64,000 bases of DNA from Tabrizicola_A sp964393035 (GTDB taxonomy: Bacteria > Pseudomonadota > Alphaproteobacteria > Rhodobacterales > Rhodobacteraceae), in assembly GCA_964393035.1 (NCBI GenBank), contig CAYMRX010000001.1:496001-560000 (forward strand). Direction: 5' to 3'. The notes below the pieces were generated by a model, which was given only the letters and a program-made list of their open reading frames with translations, was not told where the DNA came from and did not search any database. Positions 51,013 through 58,739 of the stretch are shown here, piece by piece. Each line of letters begins with the position of its first letter. Position 1 is the first letter of the stretch. Made by a program: the position numbers and the translations under genes.

Positions 51013-51058
51013 AAAGAAAAGCCCGGCACGGGGGCCGGGCGCAGTCCAACAGGGAGGT
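51013..51058 (-). ncRNA. Candidate 46-nt RNA with anti-Shine-Dalgarno 5' end (element 1)
   Basis: Predicted transcript on the minus strand from A51058 to about 51013. It starts with ACCTCCCTGTTGGACTG, whose CCTCCC is complementary to ribosome-binding sites, and ends in a terminator: GCCCGGC (51040-51034), loop CCCCGT, GCCGGGC (51027-51021), then TTTTCTTTT. A canonical FNR promoter lies at the right distance. Almost the same start sequence followed by a different terminator occurs at 52.46 kb. It could instead be a 3' end of a longer RNA. Confidence 0.5.
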
Positions 51059-51106
51059 AGGCTTTGTATACCACGGAATCCACGGCCATGAGTTGATCCA
51101 AATCAA
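51059..51106 (-). promoter_or_regulatory. FNR-type promoter (class II geometry) for element 1
   Basis: The minus strand carries TTGATTTGGATCAA (51106-51093), a perfect FNR consensus TTGAT-N4-ATCAA centred at 51099.5. A -10 hexamer TATACA is at 51070-51065. With the start at A51058 the -10 spans -12 to -7 and the FNR site is centred at -41.5, the standard class II position. The plus strand shows no matching -10 for the MFS gene. Confidence 0.65.
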
Positions 51107-51189
51107 AAGTCTTGGAGTCATGGTTTTTAAGTCACAATCTGAAGTTGCGCCCGGTTGACCTTTGCCAAAGCCAACCGCAAAGTCACGCC

Positions 51190-52413
51190 ATGCGCGCGCG
51201 TCTTTGGATGAACCGGAATTTCCGGCTGTTGTTTTCCTCAGCCTTGGCCACCAATCTTGGGGACGGTTTGATCGCGGTTGCGATCCCGTGGCTGGCGACG
51301 CTGCTGACGAGTGATCCCCTGCTGATCGGCCTTGTCGCGGCCGCGCGGCATCTGCCCTGGGCCCTGTTCGCGCTGCATGCCGGTGTGCTGACCGATCGCC
51401 ACGACCATCGTCGGCTGATCCTTGCCGCCGATACCGCGCGGCTGATCTTGTCGCTGGCCTTGGTGGCGCTGGCCCTGACCGCCAGCCCCGGCACTTCCCC
51501 GATACTGGGACTGGCCGCGCTGGCCTTTCTATTGGGCACGGCCGAGGTGCTGCGCGACAACACCGCACAAACCTTTCTGCCCGATGTGGTGGACAAATCA
51601 CAGTTGGAGCGGGCGAATGGCGCGCTTTGGGCGACCGAACGCCTTGCCGGGCAACTGGCCGGGCCACCGCTGGCCGGGTTCCTGATCGGGCTTTCTGTTG
51701 CGTTGCCCTTTGGCATAGAGACGGTTCTTCTTCTGTCCGCGTTGGCTCTGATCGGCGCCATGCGCCCGGCCTCCCAGCACCGCCCCAAGGCCCATCAACC
51801 GGCGCTGGCCGCCATCCGCGAGGGTCTGGGCTGGCTTTGGCGCAACCCCATCCTGCGCCGCCTTGCCTTGGTGTCGGGTGCCTTCAACTTTGTCGGTTAT
51901 GGCTTCTTTGCCATCTTCATCTTGTATGCCCAGCGCGTGTTGGGTCTGGATGTCGTCGGATATGCCAGCTTGCTGACCTTGGTGGCCTGTGGCGGGCTGG
52001 TCGGCTCCATCTTCGGGCCATGGGTGGCGCTGCGGATCGGACCGACGGCTTCTTTGCTGATCGGGATCGGCATGTTTTCGGCCAGTTCCGCCATGCTGGC
52101 CATGCAGGCGCCATTGGCGGTGATCGCAACGTTCATGCTGGCGGACGCCTTTTGCGGCATGCTGTGGGACATCACCGTGGTCAGCTATCGCCAGCGTCAT
52201 ATCCCCGCACCGCTTCTGGGCCGGGTGAACAGCGCCTATCGGTTCATCGGCACCGGACCAGCCGCCTTGGGCGCCTTTGCCTTTGGGGCCTTGGTATCGC
52301 TGCTGGAAGGCCCCGGCCACCAGACAGGCGCGCTGCTGTGGCCCTATGCGCTGGCTTCAGGGGTAACGGCGCTCTTGGCGGTCTATGCCGCCTTTCGCCT
52401 GCGATTGGATTAA
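51190..52413 (+). CDS. MFS exporter, MFS_3/EntS-like
   Basis: A 407-aa twelve-helix transporter of the MFS_3 group, which includes enterobactin exporter EntS. It begins MRARLWMNRNFRLLFSSALA with TNLGDGLIAVAIPWLATLLT, then the loop HAGVLTDRHDHRRLILAADT between TM2 and TM3. The later GRVNSAYRFIGTGPAALGAF is typical of the group. The ATG at 51190 is used because it opens the conserved N-terminus; the ribosome-binding site is weak. Substrate unknown. It is flanked by the two RNA-like elements. Confidence 0.85.
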   Translation: MRARLWMNRNFRLLFSSALATNLGDGLIAVAIPWLATLLTSDPLLIGLVAAARHLPWALFALHAGVLTDRHDHRRLILAADTARLILSLALVALALTASPGTSPILGLAALAFLLGTAEVLRDNTAQTFLPDVVDKSQLERANGALWATERLAGQLAGPPLAGFLIGLSVALPFGIETVLLLSALALIGAMRPASQHRPKAHQPALAAIREGLGWLWRNPILRRLALVSGAFNFVGYGFFAIFILYAQRVLGLDVVGYASLLTLVACGGLVGSIFGPWVALRIGPTASLLIGIGMFSASSAMLAMQAPLAVIATFMLADAFCGMLWDITVVSYRQRHIPAPLLGRVNSAYRFIGTGPAALGAFAFGALVSLLEGPGHQTGALLWPYALASGVTALLAVYAAFRLRLD

Positions 52414-52458
52414 AAAAAACCGGGCGACAAAGCGCCCGGCCAGTTCCAACAGGGAGGT
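52412..52458 (-). ncRNA. Candidate 47-nt RNA with anti-Shine-Dalgarno 5' end (element 2)
   Basis: Minus-strand copy related to element 1: ACCTCCCTGTTGGAACTGG from A52458, then stem CCGGGCG (52439-52433), loop CTTTGT, CGCCCGG (52426-52420) and eight T to 52412. If it starts at A52458, a -10-like TTATGG occupies -12 to -7 (52470-52465), in the same register as element 1, but there is no FNR site at -41.5 and no good -35. It may instead be the 3' part of a longer RNA starting near 52527 or of the response-regulator mRNA. Confidence 0.48.
52420..52439 (-). terminator. Rho-independent terminator (minus strand)
   Basis: CCGGGCG-CTTTGT-CGCCCGG followed by eight T on the minus strand. It ends the response-regulator or element 2 transcript, and touches the MFS stop codon on the other strand. 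Confidence 0.85.
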
Positions 52459-52494
52459 GCCACGCCATAACCCCGACGCGACAAGGGGAGAAGC

Positions 52495-52527
52495 GGGATC
52501 AAGGGAGGAGGTCACCCGCTTGATCCC
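52495..52527 (-). promoter_or_regulatory. Hairpin with an exposed CCTCCTCC loop
   Basis: On the minus strand GGGATCAAG (52527-52519) pairs with CTTGATCCC (52503-52495); the 15-nt loop CGGGTGACCTCCTCC presents CCTCCTCC. An alternative stem AAGCGGG/CCCGCTT is mutually exclusive with it. The layout recalls the CcsR RNAs of Rhodobacter, named for a CCUCCUCCC motif. Confidence 0.5.
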
Positions 52528-52582
52528 TAGATAATTTGCGATTTAGTCAACAATAAGACCCAAACCGTTAATTTTTCGCCAA

Positions 52583-53269
52583 TTACGCCACCAGCTTGTA
52601 GCCGCCGCTTTCGGTCAGCAAAAGCCGGGCGTTGGACGGGTCTGCCTCGATCTTCTGCCGCAGCCGGTAGATGTGGGTTTCCAGCGTATGGGTCGTCACC
52701 CCGGCATTGTAGCCCCAGACCTCGTGCAACAGCACATCGCGCGCCACCACACCCGACTGCGCCCGATAGAGGAATTTCAGGATGTTGGTTTCCTTGTCGG
52801 TCAACCGCACCTTCTTGTCCTTGGCGTCGATCAGCAGTTTCTGCGCCGGCTTGAACGTATAGGGGCCAAGCTGGAACACCGCGTCCTCAGATTGCTCATG
52901 CGTGCGCAACTGCGCGCGGATGCGGGCCAGCAGAACCGGGAACTTGAAGGGCTTGGTCACATAGTCATTCGCCCCGGAATCCAGACCAAGGATGGTGTCA
53001 GAGTCGGTATCATGCCCGGTCAGCATCATCACCGGGCACTTGACGCCCGATTTGCGCATCCGCTTGCACAGCTCGCGCCCGTCGGTGTCAGGCAGGCCGA
53101 CATCAAGGATCACCAGATCGTAAAGCCCCTGTTTGACCTTCTCCATGCCGTCGGCCCCTGTGCGGGCTTCAAACACATCGAAATCCTCGGTCATGACCAA
53201 TTGCTCCGACAACGCCTCGCGCAGGTCGTCATCGTCATCCACCAGAAGAATTTTCCGCAGCGTCGCCAT
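52583..53269 (-). CDS. OmpR-family response regulator, orphan
   Basis: A 228-aa response regulator with an acidic pocket (LLVDDDDDLREALSEQL), phospho-acceptor Asp56 (LVILDVGLPDTDG), a Lys in NDYVTKPFKFPVLL and a C-terminal winged helix (VRLTDKETNILKFLYRAQSG, THTLETHIYRLRQKIEADP). No histidine kinase gene is next to it. I suspect a CenR-type envelope regulator, but cannot confirm it. The region downstream holds the CCTCCTCC hairpin and element 2. Confidence 0.9.
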   Translation of the reverse strand: MATLRKILLVDDDDDLREALSEQLVMTEDFDVFEARTGADGMEKVKQGLYDLVILDVGLPDTDGRELCKRMRKSGVKCPVMMLTGHDTDSDTILGLDSGANDYVTKPFKFPVLLARIRAQLRTHEQSEDAVFQLGPYTFKPAQKLLIDAKDKKVRLTDKETNILKFLYRAQSGVVARDVLLHEVWGYNAGVTTHTLETHIYRLRQKIEADPSNARLLLTESGGYKLVA

Positions 53270-53423
53270 TCATATCTCCATCGGATGCTGGCCTTTGCCA
53301 TCAGATGCGCGCCAATCACCCGTCTGGCAAGAATTGCAACATTCGTCTCACGCGCTCGTGTCAACAAGCGGCCTTGTGTTTCAATTCCGTAACGCGCGCC
53401 CTATGAAGGGGCAGGAGAATGAC

Positions 53424-54506
53424 ATGACCCTTGGCCCGAACCTGACCGAAAAACTGGCCCGCGCGCGGGGTGATCTGCGGCTGGGCCTGCCCGTTGTGCT
53501 GGTCGGCGGCGGTCGCGCCATGGCTGCCGTGGCGGTTGAAGCCCTGACGGCAGAGCGTCTGGCCGATCTGGCCGCCCTTGGCCCGCTGGACCTTGCGCTG
53601 ACCGCGCGTCGGGCCGAGACGTTGAAAGCGCGTGCCTATGACGGCGATGTGGCCCGCATTGAAGTGCCCGAAGGCGCCGATCTGCGCTGGCTGAATGCGG
53701 TGGCCGATCCGGCCGATGATCTGCGCGTGCCAATGAAAGGGCCGCTCACCTCGCGCCGCGAGGGCGATGCGGGGCTGCATCGACTGGCGATTTCCCTAGC
53801 AAAATCGGCGCAGCTTTTGCCCGCCGCTGTGCTGGTGCCCGTGGACGGTGCCCGTTTTGCCTTGGAACATGGGTTGTCGCTGCTGTCGCAGGTGGAATGC
53901 GGCGATCTTGACCGTCTTGCCCCCTTTGCCCCGGTGATTTCCGCCCGCCTGCCGATGGTGGCCAGTGCCGCAGGCCGCGTGCATATCTTCCGCCCCGATG
54001 ATGGCGGCGCGGAACATTACGCCATTGAAATCGGGCGGCCTGACCGCGATCAGCCGGTGCTGGCGCGGCTGCATTCGGCCTGCTTTACCGGCGATGTCTT
54101 GGGCAGTCTGAAATGCGATTGCGGCCCGCAACTGCGCGCTGCACTGGCGCAGATGGGCGCGACAGGCGCCGGGGTTTTGCTTTACCTCAATCAAGAGGGC
54201 CGCGGCATTGGTCTTGCCAACAAGATGCGCGCCTATTCCTTGCAGGATCAGGGCTTTGACACGGTCGAAGCCAATCATCGCTTGGGCTTTGAAGATGATG
54301 AACGCGATTTCCGCATCGGGGCTGAAATTCTGAAACGGATGGGATTTTCGCAGGTCCGGCTGTTGACCAACAACCCCAAGAAACTGGCGATGCTGGCCGC
54401 CTGTGGTCTGACCGTGGTGGAACGCGTGCCGCTGAAAGTCGGCGAGACACAGGAAAACGCCGCCTATCTGGCCACCAAAGCCGCGAAATCGGGGCATCTC
54501 TTGTGA
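53424..54506 (+). CDS. ribA: GTP cyclohydrolase II with N-terminal extension
   Basis: First step of riboflavin synthesis, 360 aa. The C-terminal catalytic domain has the zinc Cys in HSACFTGDVLGSLKCDCGPQL and the nucleophile/GTP region LYLNQEGRGIGLANKMRAYS, DTVEANHRLGFEDDERDF and VRLLTNNPKKLAMLAACGL. The first 150 residues are a divergent domain common to this alphaproteobacterial form. The ATG at 53424 has AGGAG upstream; an ATG 7 codons earlier is less likely. Confidence 0.93.
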   Translation: MTLGPNLTEKLARARGDLRLGLPVVLVGGGRAMAAVAVEALTAERLADLAALGPLDLALTARRAETLKARAYDGDVARIEVPEGADLRWLNAVADPADDLRVPMKGPLTSRREGDAGLHRLAISLAKSAQLLPAAVLVPVDGARFALEHGLSLLSQVECGDLDRLAPFAPVISARLPMVASAAGRVHIFRPDDGGAEHYAIEIGRPDRDQPVLARLHSACFTGDVLGSLKCDCGPQLRAALAQMGATGAGVLLYLNQEGRGIGLANKMRAYSLQDQGFDTVEANHRLGFEDDERDFRIGAEILKRMGFSQVRLLTNNPKKLAMLAACGLTVVERVPLKVGETQENAAYLATKAAKSGHLL

Positions 54507-55003
54507 CGCCGTTTGATCTGGTCGTCACACCGATGGGCGTGCGGTTTCTGGGCCGCGTTTTTCCCTGCACCTTGGGGCGTGGCGGCATTGTCGCGGGCAG
54601 CGCCAAGCGCGAGGGCGACGGGGCCACGCCAACCGGGGTGCATCGCATCACCGGCATGCTCTACCGCCCTGACCGCATGTCGTCGCCGCAACCTTGGGCC
54701 GTGCCCATCGGGCCGATGGACCTGTGGTCCGACGATCCAAAGGACGCCGATTACAACCACATGGTCCGCGCCCCGCATGGTTTCAGCCATGAGGCGCTGC
54801 GCCGCGCCGATCCGCTTTATGACCTGGTTCTCTCGACCGATTGGAACTGGCCCCAAGCCGTGCCCGGTCGCGGCTCGGCCATTTTCTTGCACCGTTGGCG
54901 CAGACCCGGCTATCCCACGGCGGGCTGCGTGGCCTTTGCGCCTGAAAACCTGCGCTGGATTGCCAAACGCATCACCCCCGGCACAAGGTTGATCGTGCGC
55001 TGA
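54503..55003 (+). CDS. L,D-transpeptidase (YkuD) family protein
   Basis: A 166-aa protein with the YkuD active site HRWRRPGYPTAGCVAFAPENL, containing the catalytic Cys in TAGCVA. It has no signal peptide from the GTG at 54503, which overlaps the ribA stop by 4 bp. Members cross-link murein or lipoprotein, but short cytoplasmic-looking forms like this one are common in Rhodobacterales and their role is unclear. The gene ends at a long imperfect inverted repeat. Confidence 0.85.
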   Translation: MTPFDLVVTPMGVRFLGRVFPCTLGRGGIVAGSAKREGDGATPTGVHRITGMLYRPDRMSSPQPWAVPIGPMDLWSDDPKDADYNHMVRAPHGFSHEALRRADPLYDLVLSTDWNWPQAVPGRGSAIFLHRWRRPGYPTAGCVAFAPENLRWIAKRITPGTRLIVR

Positions 55004-55004
55004 C

Positions 55005-55069
55005 CTCCTCGATCACTTCGTGAACTCGTCGGAAACCCCTGACGAGGAGTGCACGAAGTGCTCGACGAG
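55005..55069. repeat. Long imperfect inverted repeat (copy B) between YkuD and pcaF genes
   Basis: Arms 55008-55030 and 55041-55064 pair with a 3-nt bulge and a few mismatches around GGAAACCCCT. The left arm begins CTCCTCGATCACTTCGTGAA and resembles the sequence at 18611-18636. It lies between convergent genes and may end both transcripts, though there is no T-run. Confidence 0.5.
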
Positions 55070-55076
55070 CAGCGCA

Positions 55077-56282
55077 TCAAACCCGCTCGATCAGCACGGC
55101 CGTTCCCTGCCCCACGCCCACGCACATGGTGGCAAGGCCGTAACGCCCCCCCGTCCGCGCCAATTCCAAGGCCGCCGTCCCGACAATCCGCGCCCCGGTC
55201 ATGCCCAAGGGATGGCCCAGCGCAATCGCCCCACCATTGGGGTTCACCCGCGGATCATCATCGGCAATCCCCAGCCCGCGCAACACCGCAAGGCCCTGCG
55301 CGGCAAAGGCCTCATTCAACTCGATCACTGACAGGTCGGCCAAGGTCAGCCCGTGCTGGGCCAAAAGCTTCTCAACCGCAGGCACCGGGCCATAGCCCAT
55401 GACGCGCGGCGCTACCCCGGCCGACGCCGCCCCCAAAATCCGGGCCATCGGTTTCAGCCCGTTGGCCTTCGCCGCCTCGGCACTGGCGATCAGCAGCGCG
55501 GCAGCCCCATCATTGACGCCAGAAGCATTGCCCGCCGTGATCGTGCCATCGGCCCGCGTGATGGGTCGCAGTTTGGCCAGATCCTCGGGCTTCGTGTCGC
55601 CGCGCGGATGTTCGTCTTGCATCACTTCAGCGGTCTTGCCGCGCCCCAGATCCACCGTGACCGCCACGATTTCCGCCCCAAGCCGCCCACTCTCTTGCGC
55701 CGCCCCGGCAAACCGCTGCGAGCGCAGCGCAAACGCGTCCTGATCGGCGCGCGAAATGCCATATTGGTCGGCCAGATTTTCGGCGGTTTCCGGCATCGAA
55801 TCCGTGCCATAGGCCGCCTGCATCTTCGGGTTCACAAAGCGCCAGCCGATGGTGCTGTCGGCCACCTCGGCCACCCGCGAAAAGGCTGATGTCGCCTTGG
55901 GCATCACCAAAGGCGCGCGGGTCATGCTTTCGACGCCCCCCGCAATCGCCAACCCAATCTCGCCTGCCTTGATCGCCCGGGCCGCCGCCGACACCGCCTC
56001 CATCCCCGATCCGCACAGCCGGTTCACGGTTGCCCCCGGCACGGTTTCGGGCAAACCCGCCAGCAACAGCGCCATGCGTGCGACGTTGCGATTGTCCTCA
56101 CCCGCCTGATTGGCGCAGCCCATCCAGACCTCCTCCACCGCTGCCGGGTTCAGCGCCGGACTGCGCGCCAAAAGTGCGGCCAAGGGAATTGCCGCCAGAT
56201 CATCGGTGCGAACATGTGCCAAGGCCCCGGCGTAGCGGCCAATCGGAGTACGGATATAGTCGCAGATAAAGGCATAAGTCAT
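55077..56282 (-). CDS. pcaF: 3-oxoadipyl-CoA thiolase
   Basis: Cleaves beta-ketoadipyl-CoA into succinyl-CoA and acetyl-CoA, the last step of the beta-ketoadipate pathway. It is 401 aa. Active-site Cys is in NRLCGSGMEAVS, with GGAIALGHPLGMTGARIV and MCVGVGQGTAV for the His and second Cys. YIRTPIGRYAGALAHVRTDD is the thiolase start seen in PcaF. The ATG at 56282 has AGGAGG upstream. The assignment to PcaF over another thiolase rests partly on the neighbouring pca operon. Confidence 0.88.
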   Translation of the reverse strand: MTYAFICDYIRTPIGRYAGALAHVRTDDLAAIPLAALLARSPALNPAAVEEVWMGCANQAGEDNRNVARMALLLAGLPETVPGATVNRLCGSGMEAVSAAARAIKAGEIGLAIAGGVESMTRAPLVMPKATSAFSRVAEVADSTIGWRFVNPKMQAAYGTDSMPETAENLADQYGISRADQDAFALRSQRFAGAAQESGRLGAEIVAVTVDLGRGKTAEVMQDEHPRGDTKPEDLAKLRPITRADGTITAGNASGVNDGAAALLIASAEAAKANGLKPMARILGAASAGVAPRVMGYGPVPAVEKLLAQHGLTLADLSVIELNEAFAAQGLAVLRGLGIADDDPRVNPNGGAIALGHPLGMTGARIVGTAALELARTGGRYGLATMCVGVGQGTAVLIERV

Positions 56283-56407
56283 GGCGGGCCTCCTCATGTT
56301 GCCCGCATGATCTTTCAAGCTTGAAGAAAACGCAAGTCACCAAAGACGGCGCGGGGGGCTGGACGCCCGGCCCCGCCCAAGGCACTGTGCCGCAAATGGG
56401 GGGCGTG

Positions 56408-57160
56408 ATGGATCTGAATTCCGATCTGGGCGAGGGCTTTGGCCCTTGGGCAATGGGCGACGATGCCGCGATGCTGGGGGTTGTCACCTCAGCCAATATC
56501 GCCTGCGGGGGTCATGCCAGCGACCCTGACACCATGTTCGCCACCCTGCGCATGGCGGCGGAACGGGGCGTCAGCATCGGCGCGCATCCCGGATATGCCG
56601 ACCGCCTTGGCTTTGGCCGCCGGGTGATCCCGATGGCACCGGCCGAGATTGCCCGCATGGTCGCGGCACAGGTGGGGGCGCTGCAAGGCGTGGCGGCCTT
56701 GGCCGGGGCGCGGGTCACCTATGTCAAGGCCCATGGCGCGCTGGCCAACCTTGCCGCTGACCGGCGCGAGGTGGCCGATGCCATCGCAGGGGCGATCAAG
56801 GCACTGCCGGGGGGTCTAGCCATTCTGGCGATTTCCGGCACCGAGCTGGAGGCGGCGGGCCGGGCTGCGGGCCTGCCGACCTATTCCGAAATCTTCGCCG
56901 ACCGCGCCTATCTGCCCAACGGTCGCCTTGTACCGCGCAGCCGGCCCGATGCGATGATTCATGGCGCGAAAGAGGCGGCGGACCGGCTCTTGGCGTTTCT
57001 TGACGCAGGGCGGATGCCCGTCATCGGTGGCGATCCGATTCCTTTGGCCGCGCAGTCGATCTGCGTGCATGGCGACAGCCCCGAGGCCGTGGCCATGGCA
57101 ACGGAAATCCGCGCCCGGTTGACGGCGGCCGGGGTCACCTTGGCCCCCTTTGTCGGATGA
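56408..57160 (+). CDS. pxpA: 5-oxoprolinase subunit A
   Basis: LamB/YcsF-family subunit of the ATP-dependent 5-oxoprolinase PxpABC, 250 aa. Family motifs: MDLNSDLGEGFGPWAMGDD, SANIACGGHASDPDTM, GAHPGYADRLGFGRR and YVKAHGALANLAADR. The ATG at 56408 with GGGGGG upstream is used. pxpABC overlap by 4 bp each. The set converts 5-oxoproline to glutamate and lies between pcaF and pcaQ without an obvious metabolic link. Confidence 0.93.
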   Translation: MDLNSDLGEGFGPWAMGDDAAMLGVVTSANIACGGHASDPDTMFATLRMAAERGVSIGAHPGYADRLGFGRRVIPMAPAEIARMVAAQVGALQGVAALAGARVTYVKAHGALANLAADRREVADAIAGAIKALPGGLAILAISGTELEAAGRAAGLPTYSEIFADRAYLPNGRLVPRSRPDAMIHGAKEAADRLLAFLDAGRMPVIGGDPIPLAAQSICVHGDSPEAVAMATEIRARLTAAGVTLAPFVG

Positions 57161-57804
57161 CCGGCTTGCCGCAGTTTCGGCCCGTGGCCGAACACGGCCT
57201 GCTGGTCGAATTTGGCGACCGGTTGAGTGAGGCCAGCCATGCGGCCGTGCTGCGGCTGGACCGCGCCTTGGCCGCCCAGCCCTTTCCCGGTTTTGCCGAG
57301 GCGGTGCCGGCCTATGTCAATCTTCTGGTGCGGTTTGATCCCTTGGTCACCGACCATGCCCACGTGGAAGCCGCCCTGCGCGCGCTTTTGCTTGCGGCCC
57401 CCACCACCACGCAGGCAGGCACGCTGCGCAGCGTCGATGTGGTCTATGACGGCCCCGATCTCGCCGAGGTCGCAGCCCGCACCGGCCTGACCCCGGATCA
57501 GGTGATCGCGGCGCATCTCGCGGGCGATTACTCTGTGGCGCTTTACGGCTTTGCACCGGGCTATGCCTATCTCTCCGGTCTGCCGGACCCGATCCGCCTG
57601 CCGCGCAAGGATGCGGCGGTGCGCGGGGTCGCCGCCGGATCAGTCATCATCGCCGCCGGGCAATGCATCGTCACCACGCTGACCATGCCCACCGGATGGT
57701 GGATCATCGGCCATTCACCGACCCTGATCCTTGACCCATCCGGCCCCCGCCCCTTTCTGTTCGATGTCGGCGACCGGGTGCAATTCCGGCAGGTCAGCCC
57801 ATGA
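57157..57804 (+). CDS. pxpB: 5-oxoprolinase subunit B
   Basis: A 215-aa KipI-family subunit, with the conserved block GDYSVALYGFAPGYAYLSGLP and later RGVAAGSVIIAAGQCIVTTL. It partners pxpA and pxpC in the 5-oxoprolinase complex. Start and stop overlap the neighbours by 4 bp (ATGA). Confidence 0.93.
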   Translation: MTGLPQFRPVAEHGLLVEFGDRLSEASHAAVLRLDRALAAQPFPGFAEAVPAYVNLLVRFDPLVTDHAHVEAALRALLLAAPTTTQAGTLRSVDVVYDGPDLAEVAARTGLTPDQVIAAHLAGDYSVALYGFAPGYAYLSGLPDPIRLPRKDAAVRGVAAGSVIIAAGQCIVTTLTMPTGWWIIGHSPTLILDPSGPRPFLFDVGDRVQFRQVSP

Positions 57805-58739
57805 CCGCGCGGCTCATCATCCGCTTTGCCGGGCCACATGTCTCGGTGCAGGACGCAGGCCGCCCCGGCATGGCGCGCTTTGGTGTGCCAGCGTCGGGGC
57901 CGATGGACCGCACGGCCATGGCGGCGGCCAATCTGGCGGTGGGCAACCCGGCCGGGGCGCCCTGTATCGAGGTGTCGCTGGGTGGCCTGACGCTGGAATG
58001 TCGCGAAGGTCCGGTCAGTTTTGCCATCGCGGGCGGCGGCTTCATCGTCGACCATGCCGGGCACAAAACCGGGTCATGGCAACGCGCCACCTTGCGCGCA
58101 GGCGAAACGCTGGTGCTGCGCCCCGGCCCTTGGGGGGCATGGACCTATCTGGCCTTTGCAGGAGAGATGCAGACCGCAGACTGGCTTGGCGCCGCGGCCA
58201 CCCATTCGCAATCCGGGTTCGGGGGCGGCAAGATCGTGACCGGGGGGCAAATCGAGATTGCCGATCCCCGTCTGTTGCCGGATCGCCCACTTGCCTGCCC
58301 GCCCTTCGCCCGCCCCCTGACCGAAATCCGCGCCACCCTTGGCCCGCAGGACCGCTTTTTCACCGCCGATCAGATCGCAACGCTTGACCACAGCCTCTGG
58401 CGGCTTTCCGGGGCTTATGACCGGATGGGCGTGCGGCTGTCCGGCCCGAACCTGCTGCCCGAGGCACCGCTGGACATGCCGTCAGAACCCGTGGCGCGCG
58501 GCTCGGTGCAGGTGGCAGGTGACGGGGTGGCGACTGTGCTTTTGGCGGATCACCAGACAACCGGCGGATATCCCAAGATTGCAACCGTGCTGGATGCCGA
58601 TCTTGACCGCTTTGCCCAGTTGCGCCCCGGCGATGGCTTTCACTTCCACCTCGTGACCGCAGATCAGGCCATCCGACATGGCCGCCTGATGGCCCGGCTG
58701 CGCGCCACTTGGCTGAACAGCCTGTCGGCTCAGCGATAA
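57801..58739 (+). CDS. pxpC: 5-oxoprolinase subunit C
   Basis: A 312-aa KipA-family (biotin-dependent-carboxyltransferase-like) subunit. Typical blocks: VSVQDAGRPGMARFGVPASG at the N-terminus, then DRFFTADQIATLDHSLWRLS and VLLADHQTTGGYPKIATVLD. It completes pxpABC. Its 3' end overlaps the convergent pcaQ end by 10 bp. Confidence 0.93.
   Translation: MTARLIIRFAGPHVSVQDAGRPGMARFGVPASGPMDRTAMAAANLAVGNPAGAPCIEVSLGGLTLECREGPVSFAIAGGGFIVDHAGHKTGSWQRATLRAGETLVLRPGPWGAWTYLAFAGEMQTADWLGAAATHSQSGFGGGKIVTGGQIEIADPRLLPDRPLACPPFARPLTEIRATLGPQDRFFTADQIATLDHSLWRLSGAYDRMGVRLSGPNLLPEAPLDMPSEPVARGSVQVAGDGVATVLLADHQTTGGYPKIATVLDADLDRFAQLRPGDGFHFHLVTADQAIRHGRLMARLRATWLNSLSAQR

Noticed and set aside
50787..51101. 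Minus-strand frame starting MAVDSVVYKAYLPVG over element 1
   Set aside because: It crosses the terminator hairpin, overlaps the well-supported secreted-protein gene and has no ribosome-binding site.
51093..51190. FNR site as an activator site for the MFS gene on the plus strand
   Set aside because: At -41.5 geometry the plus-strand -10 would be AAGTCA, which is poor; the minus strand has TATACA in exact register. A weaker or repressing role cannot be excluded.
52528..52550. TTGACT (52550-52545) and TATCTA (52533-52528) as a sigma-70 promoter for the CCTCCTCC hairpin
   Set aside because: The spacer is only 11 bp. TTATTG (52555-52550) gives a 16-bp spacer but is a weak -35, so I left the promoter unassigned.
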